DNA of 64,000 nt from Streptomyces cyaneofuscatus (lineage in GTDB: Bacteria > Actinomycetota > Actinomycetes > Streptomycetales > Streptomycetaceae). A model generated the notes under the pieces. It had not been told where the DNA came from, ran no database searches, and saw only the letters and a program-made list of their open reading frames with translations. The stretch lies in contig NZ_JOEM01000003.1 in the NCBI RefSeq assembly GCF_000718135.1, positions 186,001-250,000 of the forward strand, given 5' to 3'. The translations under genes were made by a program, and so were the position numbers. This document shows positions 58,963-64,000 of this stretch, in pieces (within the stretch, counting starts at the first letter, position 1; each line of letters starts with the position of its first letter).

Positions 58963-59164
58963 TTGTCCACAGTGAGGCCGGGATCTTGTGCATGGCAAGG
59001 GGAACATCTGTGCCCACCATCGCTGAGCTGGGTTTTTCCTGCGGAAAACGAGGTGCAGCCCCCCTCGGAGAGGGAGGCTGCAGTCACACCGGCGTCAACT
59101 TGGGTGCAGGTTATCCACAGATCGTCTGACCTTTTCCCCTGGCTGTGGATAACTCTGTGGGTAA
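58963..59164. other. DnaA-box cluster upstream of crgA
   Basis: The intergenic region holds TTGTCCACA at 58963-58971 (perfect preferred box), TTATCCACA at 59111-59119, TGTGGATAA at 59144-59152 (complement of TTATCCACA) and TGTGGGTAA at 59156-59164 (one change). No gene lies between 58924 and 59192. Confidence 0.75.
59054..59082 (+). terminator. Stem-loop after the rhomboid gene
   Basis: TGCAGCC (59054-59060) pairs with GGCTGCA (59076-59082), extended inward by CCCTC and GAGGG; it could end the rhomboid transcript. Confidence 0.5.
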
Positions 59165-59192
59165 CTCAGGGCAAGGCTTGCGTGAGGGCGCG

Positions 59193-59447
59193 CTACTTCC
59201 ACTGCGTGGAGACGGCGAAGCCACCGGCGATGAAGCCGAAGCCCACGACGATGTTCCAGTTGCCCAGGGCGTCGATCGGCAGATCGCCTTCGGTCACGTA
59301 GAACACCACGATCCAGGCCAGCCCGATGAGGAACAGGGCCAGCATCACCGGAGCGACCCAACTGCGGTTGGTCAGCTTTATAGCGGTTGCCTGCTTCGCC
59401 GCGGGCGGCGTGAAGTCGGCCTTCTTGCGGATACGTGACTTCGGCAC
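59193..59447 (-). CDS. crgA: Cell division protein CrgA
   Basis: The 84-residue protein reads [15 protein letters not shown] then two membrane helices ([20 protein letters not shown] and [19 protein letters not shown]). CrgA blocks or delays FtsZ ring formation in Streptomyces and binds PBPs. AGGAGAG precedes the GTG at 59447. It diverges from the DUF881 gene, and a DnaA-box cluster lies beyond its 3' end. Confidence 0.95.
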   Translation of the reverse strand: MPKSRIRKKADFTPPAAKQATAIKLTNRSWVAPVMLALFLIGLAWIVVFYVTEGDLPIDALGNWNIVVGFGFIAGGFAVSTQWK

Positions 59448-59589
59448 GAGGGACTCTCCTGTCGATGCGCTGCGTGACCGCGCAGGGATCTGTGGCGGGC
59501 GCCGGGGCGGGGATGCCAGGGGGCATGCTGCCTCCCCCGGGCGTCCGTTAGCGTAGTGCTTCCATGGCGCCCGATGAGATAAGGGTACG

Positions 59590-60357
59590 TTGAGCAATTC
59601 TGCCGACTCTCCCGAAGGCCCGGTCCGGCACACCTCCGTGTGGGCGGCCCGGGGGCTCACCGCTGCCGTTTTCGCCCTGGCCGGACTGATCTTCGTCACC
59701 AGCGCCAACACGGCCAAGGGCACCAATCTGCGCAGCGACTCCTCCTTGCTCAAGCTCTCCGACCTGATCAAGGAACGCAGCGAGAACAACGCCGAGCTGA
59801 ACGACTCGGTCGCCTCCGCGCGGGCGGACATCGACGCGCTTGCCCAGCGCGACGACGGCTCCACCGAGGCCGAGGACGCCAAGCTGAAGGCCCTGGAGAA
59901 GGCGGCCGGTACCACGAAGATCACCGGCGACGCCGTCAGCGTCACCCTCAACGACGCGCCCCCCGATGCCACCGCCAACCCCGGCTACCCCGAGCCGCAG
60001 CCCAACGACCTGGTCATCCACCAGCAGGACCTCCAGGCCGTGGTGAACGCCCTCTGGCAGGGCGGGGCGCGCGGGATCCAGGTGATGGACCAGCGGCTGA
60101 TCTCCACCAGCGCGGTCCGCTGCGTCGGCAACACCCTGATCCTCCAGGGCCGCGTCTACTCCCCGCCGTACAAGGTCACCGCCGTGGGCGACCCCGGCAG
60201 GCTCAAGCAGGCGCTCGACAACTCCACGGCGATCCAGAACTACCAGCTGTACGTGAAGGCGTACGGGCTGGGCTGGAAAGTCGACGAGGACGACGCGGTG
60301 ACTCTTCCCGGCTACTCGGGCACAGTGGACCTCCACCACGCGAAGCCTGTGGAGTGA
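59590..60357 (+). CDS. DUF881 membrane-anchored protein
   Basis: The 255-residue product has a membrane helix ([17 protein letters not shown]) near residues 22-40, a coiled coil ([27 protein letters not shown]) and the DUF881 domain with [32 protein letters not shown] and [17 protein letters not shown]881 proteins are linked to division and envelope genes in actinobacteria. AAGGG stands five bases before a TTG start at 59590. It begins the run that leads into the sortase genes. Confidence 0.9.
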   Translation: MSNSADSPEGPVRHTSVWAARGLTAAVFALAGLIFVTSANTAKGTNLRSDSSLLKLSDLIKERSENNAELNDSVASARADIDALAQRDDGSTEAEDAKLKALEKAAGTTKITGDAVSVTLNDAPPDATANPGYPEPQPNDLVIHQQDLQAVVNALWQGGARGIQVMDQRLISTSAVRCVGNTLILQGRVYSPPYKVTAVGDPGRLKQALDNSTAIQNYQLYVKAYGLGWKVDEDDAVTLPGYSGTVDLHHAKPVE

Positions 60358-60388
60358 ACCCGAGCTGATCCCCCGGGGAGGCCGTCCG

Positions 60389-61093
60389 GTGTCGTCACGA
60401 CTGTCGGCGCGATCGTTACGGCTCGTCGTCAGAACCTTCAGTGAACTGTGCATCACCGTGGGCGCCTTGATCGTCCTGTTCGTCGCCTACGTCCTGCTGT
60501 GGACGGGGGTCAAGGCCGCCGACGCGGCCGAGGGCGAGATCGAGACGCTCCACAGCCGCTGGGCCCAGGAGCCCGCGGCCCTTTCCCCCGGCCCCTCCTC
60601 AGCGCCGTCCCCGGCCCCGTACCGCGACGGAAAGCCCTTCGCGACGCTGCACATCCCCCGCTTCGGCGCCGACTGGGAGTGGCCCGTCCTGGAGAACACC
60701 GAGGCCAGGACCTTGCAGAAGGGGCTCGGCCACTACAGCGGCACCGCCCGTCCGGGAGAGACGGGCAACTTCGCGGTCGCCGGGCACCGCCGGACCTACG
60801 GAGACCCCTTCAAGGACTTCCCCCGACTGCGCCCCGGGGACGCGGTGATCGTCAACGACGGCACGACCTGGTTCACGTACCGCATCGCCAAGGAGCCCTA
60901 CCGGACCGTGCCCACCGACACCGCCGTCGTCGACCCCGTCCCCCGCCGCTCCGGCTTCGAGGGGCCCGGCCGCTATCTGACGCTCACCACGTGCGAGCCC
61001 GAGTGGGGCAGCAGCCACCGGCTGATCGCCTGGGCCCACCTGGACGCGACGCGGCCGGTGAGCGAGGGGAAGCCGCCGGACCTTACCGGCTGA
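60389..61093 (+). CDS. srtE: Class E sortase (first)
   Basis: The 234-residue transpeptidase has an N-terminal anchor helix (LCITVGALIVLFVAYVLLW) and the sortase barrel with H133 (AVAGHR), C202 (LTTCEP) and R211 (SHRL). Class E sortases join surface proteins with LAXTG-type signals to peptidoglycan; in Streptomyces they attach chaplins. GTG start. It lies 31 bp after the DUF881 gene. Confidence 0.93.
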   Translation: MSSRLSARSLRLVVRTFSELCITVGALIVLFVAYVLLWTGVKAADAAEGEIETLHSRWAQEPAALSPGPSSAPSPAPYRDGKPFATLHIPRFGADWEWPVLENTEARTLQKGLGHYSGTARPGETGNFAVAGHRRTYGDPFKDFPRLRPGDAVIVNDGTTWFTYRIAKEPYRTVPTDTAVVDPVPRRSGFEGPGRYLTLTTCEPEWGSSHRLIAWAHLDATRPVSEGKPPDLTG

Positions 61094-61182
61094 CCCGGGC
61101 CCGGCCGGGGTTTTCCACAGGCTGCCCCACGCTCCGGCCGCGGCACTCTAGTCTGGTGCGGGTACCGAATGAAGGGGTCAGC

Positions 61183-61371
61183 ATGTACGGCTGGATCTGG
61201 CGGCATCTGCCGGGCAACGCATGGGTGCGCGGCGTCATCGCGCTCGTGCTGGTTCTGGCGGTCGTCTACGCGCTGTTCCAGTACGTCTTCCCCTGGGCGG
61301 AGCCGCTGCTCCCGTTCGGTGAAGTGACCGTCGACGGCGCGAGCGCCGGTGGGGCAGGAGCCGGGCAGTGA
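61183..61371 (+). CDS. Small membrane protein
   Basis: The 62-residue product MYGWIWRHLPGNAWVRG then one hydrophobic helix (VIALVLVLAVVYALFQYVF), with a Gly/Ala-rich end. GAAGGGG precedes the ATG at 61183. Its stop overlaps the start of the pabA gene by four bases, so translation is coupled. Function unknown; such small proteins at this site are common in Streptomyces. Confidence 0.85.
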   Translation: MYGWIWRHLPGNAWVRGVIALVLVLAVVYALFQYVFPWAEPLLPFGEVTVDGASAGGAGAGQ

Positions 61372-62006
61372 GCGCACGCATCCTCGTCGTGGACAACTAC
61401 GACAGCTTCGTCTTCAACCTCGTCCAGTACCTCTACCAGCTCGGCGCCGAGTGCGAGGTGCTGCGCAACGACGAGGTGACCACCGCCCACGCCCAGGACG
61501 GCTTCGACGGCGTCCTGCTCTCGCCGGGCCCCGGTACGCCCGAGCAGGCCGGGGTCTGCGTGGAGATGGTGCGCCACTGCGCGGACACCGGCGTTCCGGT
61601 CTTCGGCGTCTGCCTGGGGATGCAGTCGATGGCCGTCGCGTACGGCGGTGTCGTCGACCGGGCCCCCGAGTTGCTGCACGGCAAGACCTCGCCCGTGGAC
61701 CACGAGGGCAAGGGCGTCTTCGCCGGGCTGCCCTCCCCCTTCACCGCGACCCGCTACCACTCGCTCGCCGCCGAACCGGCCGCGCTGCCCCCGGAGCTGG
61801 AGGTCACGGCCCGCACGGCGGACGGCATCATCATGGGGCTGCGCCACCGGGACCGGGCCGTGGAGGGCGTGCAGTTCCACCCCGAGTCGGTCCTCACCGA
61901 GTACGGACACCTGATGCTCGCCAACTGGCTGGAGCAGTGCGGCGACCAGGGGGCCGTCGCGCGGTCGGCGGGGCTCGCGCCGGTGGTGGGCAAGGCCGCG
62001 GCGTGA
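61368..62006 (+). CDS. pabA: Class I glutamine amidotransferase, PabA/TrpG type
   Basis: The 212-residue protein has the triad C82 (GVCLGMQ), H171 and E173 (HPES) and the N-terminal signature LVVDNYDSFVFNLVQYL with LSPGPGTP. It supplies ammonia for aminodeoxychorismate (folate) or anthranilate synthesis; which one is not visible because no synthase partner is nearby. The GTG at 61368 overlaps the preceding stop, and its stop overlaps the next GTG. Confidence 0.9.
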   Translation: MSARILVVDNYDSFVFNLVQYLYQLGAECEVLRNDEVTTAHAQDGFDGVLLSPGPGTPEQAGVCVEMVRHCADTGVPVFGVCLGMQSMAVAYGGVVDRAPELLHGKTSPVDHEGKGVFAGLPSPFTATRYHSLAAEPAALPPELEVTARTADGIIMGLRHRDRAVEGVQFHPESVLTEYGHLMLANWLEQCGDQGAVARSAGLAPVVGKAAA

Positions 62007-63418
62007 CCACCCGCCCCGAGGACGACACCGGACTTCAGGGCCCGTACGCGCAGGGGACGTACGGGGCCGACGGGGCGTTCGTCGCGGCGGTGGACGGGCT
62101 CGCGGACCCGCTCAACGACCCGCTGCCGGGCTCGCTCCAGGACCCCTCGCCGCCCGACCCGCTCAACGACTCGCTCAGCCACCCGCACAACGGTCCGCTT
62201 CCCGGGCAGCACGCCTCCCCGTGGTTCCGGAGCGGGACCGTCCAGGGGGACGCGGGCGGCGGACGGCAGGGCGCGGCGCCGGTGGGGGCGGCTGTGCCGC
62301 CGACGCCACCTGCGTACGGGGGGCCTCAGCAGCCGCAGGGCGGCCCGAGCGAGTGGTACGACCCCGAGGGGTACCGGCGGGACTGGTACGGCTCCCAGCA
62401 GGCCCCTGTACCCCCTGCCTCGCCTTCCCCGGTGTCCTCTCCCGCACCTTCCCCTGTGGTGGCTCCGGCCGACGAGACCCTGGGGCTGCGGACCGCGGAC
62501 ACCCGCCGAATAGTGGCGGAGCCGTACGAACGGCCCGAGCCTGCCGATGAGGCCCAGCCGTCCGACCCGGCTGAACGGTCCGAGCCGGCCGATCCGGCCG
62601 AGCCGGTCACCGGAGGACGGGCCGAGCGGCGCCGGGCGGCCAAGGGGCGCGGTGGCCGCCGCCCCGCCCCGCCGGCCGGGCATGCCACCGCGCCCTCCGC
62701 CCCCATGTCCCGGATGGAGGCGCGGCGCGCGGCGAAGGCGGCCAAGGACAGCCCGGCCGTGGTCGCCAGCCGGGCCGTCGGCGAGATCTTCATCTCGCTG
62801 GGCGTCCTGATGCTGCTGTTCGTGACCTACCAGCTCTGGTGGACCAACGTCCGGGCCGAGCAGATCGCCGGCAACGAGAAGAACAAGATCGAGCAGGAGT
62901 GGGCCAAGGGGGCGGGCAAGCCCGGGGCGTTCGCGCCGGGCCAGGGCTTCGCCATCATGCACATCCCCAAGCTGGACGTCGTCGTTCCGATCGCCGAGGG
63001 CATCAGCAACGAGAAGGTCCTCGACCGGGGCATGCTCGGCCACTACGGCGAGGGCAAGCTGAAGACGGCGATGCCCGAGGACAAGCAGGGCAACTTCGCC
63101 GTGGCCGGCCACCGCAACACCCACGGGGAACCGTTCCGCTACGTCAACAAGCTCACCCCCGGCGACCCGATCGTGGTCGAGACGAGGGACGCGTACTACA
63201 CGTACGAGATGACCAGCCTCCTGCCGTCGACCGTCCCGTCCAACATCTCGGTGATCGAACCGATCCCGGTCGGATCAGGGTTCACCAAGCCCGGCCGGTA
63301 CATCACGCTGACCACCTGCACCCCGGAGTTCACGAGTACCTACCGGCTGATCGTCTGGGGCAAGATGGTCGACGAACGGCCGCGCAGCGAGGGGAAGCCC
63401 AAGGCGCTCGTGGGCTGA
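62003..63418 (+). CDS. srtE: Class E sortase (second) with long disordered N-terminus
   Basis: The 471-residue protein has a Pro/Gly-rich region (about 240 residues) with the repeat DPLNDPLPG, an anchor helix (EIFISLGVLMLLFVTYQLWW) near 257-276, and a sortase domain with H370 (AVAGHR), C439 (LTTCTP) and a final R (STYRLI). The long N-terminus is cytoplasmic, an unusual feature that may recruit partners. The GTG at 62003 overlaps the pabA stop. Confidence 0.92.
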   Translation: MTTRPEDDTGLQGPYAQGTYGADGAFVAAVDGLADPLNDPLPGSLQDPSPPDPLNDSLSHPHNGPLPGQHASPWFRSGTVQGDAGGGRQGAAPVGAAVPPTPPAYGGPQQPQGGPSEWYDPEGYRRDWYGSQQAPVPPASPSPVSSPAPSPVVAPADETLGLRTADTRRIVAEPYERPEPADEAQPSDPAERSEPADPAEPVTGGRAERRRAAKGRGGRRPAPPAGHATAPSAPMSRMEARRAAKAAKDSPAVVASRAVGEIFISLGVLMLLFVTYQLWWTNVRAEQIAGNEKNKIEQEWAKGAGKPGAFAPGQGFAIMHIPKLDVVVPIAEGISNEKVLDRGMLGHYGEGKLKTAMPEDKQGNFAVAGHRNTHGEPFRYVNKLTPGDPIVVETRDAYYTYEMTSLLPSTVPSNISVIEPIPVGSGFTKPGRYITLTTCTPEFTSTYRLIVWGKMVDERPRSEGKPKALVG

Positions 63419-63443
63419 ACATCATCACGACAGGGGCGGTGCG

Positions 63444-64000
63444 GTGACAGCGAGGACCGAGCACGACGAGCGGACCGACGCGTCCGCGCCCCCCGCGCCC
63501 CGGCCGAGCAGGCACCCCATCGCCACGGCCGTCAGTGTCTTCGGGGAGCTCCTGATCACTGCGGGCCTGGTGCTCGCGCTCTTCGTCGCGTACTCGCTGT
63601 GGTGGACCAACGTGCTCGCCGACCGTGAGGCCGACCGGCAGGGCGACACGGTCCGCAGCAAGTGGGCGGACGGGCCGGGCGCCCTGGACACCAAGGACGG
63701 CATCGGCTTCCTGCACGTCCCCGCCATGAAGAACGGCGAGGTGCTGGTCAAGAAGGGCACCGACCCCAAGACCCTGAACAACGGCATCGCGGGCTACTAC
63801 ACGGACCCGATCCCCTCCGCCCTCCCCTGGGACGACGAGGGCAACTTCACGCTGGCCGCGCACCGGGACGGCCACGGCGCGAAGTTCCACAACATCGACA
63901 AGCTGAAGAACGGTGACGCGCTCGTCTTCGAGACCAAGGACACCTGGTACGTGTACAAGGTCTACAAGTCGCTCCCCGAGACCACGAAGTTCAACGTCGA
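63444..64000 (+). CDS. srtE: Class E sortase (third, C-terminus off the right edge)
   Basis: The visible 185 residues include an anchor helix (FGELLITAGLVLALFVAYSLWW) and the sortase barrel with H140 (LAAHRDGHG). The cysteine and arginine lie beyond the window. AGGGG precedes the GTG at 63444. It is a paralogue of the preceding gene, with a shorter N-terminus and the variant SAAHR-like surroundings instead of AVAGHR. Confidence 0.9.
   Translation, partial: MTARTEHDERTDASAPPAPRPSRHPIATAVSVFGELLITAGLVLALFVAYSLWWTNVLADREADRQGDTVRSKWADGPGALDTKDGIGFLHVPAMKNGEVLVKKGTDPKTLNNGIAGYYTDPIPSALPWDDEGNFTLAAHRDGHGAKFHNIDKLKNGDALVFETKDTWYVYKVYKSLPETTKFNV

Overview
The window is a high-GC actinobacterial chromosome segment centred on the replication origin, almost certainly from a Streptomyces. 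The main reasons are the gene order around dnaA, the 14-bp parS sequence GTTTCACGTGAAAC, many GTG starts, the long proline/glutamine/glycine-rich linker in DnaA, and Streptomyces marker families (CrgA, class E sortases, FemX, SigR-type promoter on trxBA). No insertion sequence, prophage, CRISPR array or rRNA operon was seen. The sequence alone does not give the species.

Left edge to 4 kb: a truncated serine hydrolase, a VanX-like D-Ala-D-Ala dipeptidase, an ArsR-type regulator with two identical palindromes at its start, and a divergent second peptide deformylase, then dnaB. A cluster of DnaA boxes lies between dnaB and a MATE transporter gene. From 5.8 to 8 kb three parS sites precede the rpsF-ssb-rpsR-rplI operon (minus strand). 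From 8 to 18.8 kb are a small membrane protein, femX, an alanine-racemase-fold protein, a GT87-like mannosyltransferase, a class A penicillin-binding protein with a duplicated C-terminal repeat, a padR-ino1 operon with a clear operator/promoter, and an MFS transporter.

From 18.8 to 37.2 kb comes the conserved actinobacterial block left of the origin: cca, a DUF6049-type protein, murJ, a separate pseudokinase, sigM and its anti-sigma factor, trxB-trxA, a GNAT, parB-parA, rsmG, jag, yidC, yidD, rnpA, rpmH. Nine perfect parS sites occur in the window, all left of dnaA; two are the centres of terminator-like palindromes and two lie inside genes.

The origin: rpmH and dnaA diverge from facing promoters with DnaA boxes between them. 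oriC lies between dnaA and dnaN and carries many DnaA boxes plus a box, GC-tract and triplet-repeat arrangement like the DnaA-trio unwinding system. To the right are dnaN, gnd, recF, a DciA/DUF721 gene, gyrB, gyrA, a DUF3566 gene and tRNA-Ile.

From 50 to 64 kb: small secreted proteins, DLW-39, a surface protein, a Ser/Thr kinase, an XRE regulator, tRNA-Ala, a DUF3515 lipoprotein, a DUF5324 protein, a cyclophilin, a rhomboid protease with a zinc-ribbon, a second extra-origin DnaA-box cluster, crgA, a DUF881 protein, and a run of three class E sortase genes interrupted by a pabA/trpG-like glutamine amidotransferase; the third sortase runs off the right edge.

Together the genes cover replication initiation and control (DnaA, DnaB, DnaN, RecF, gyrase, SSB, DciA), origin segregation (ParABS), envelope growth (PBP, FemX, MurJ, CrgA, sortases), membrane insertion (YidC/YidD) and thiol-redox defence.
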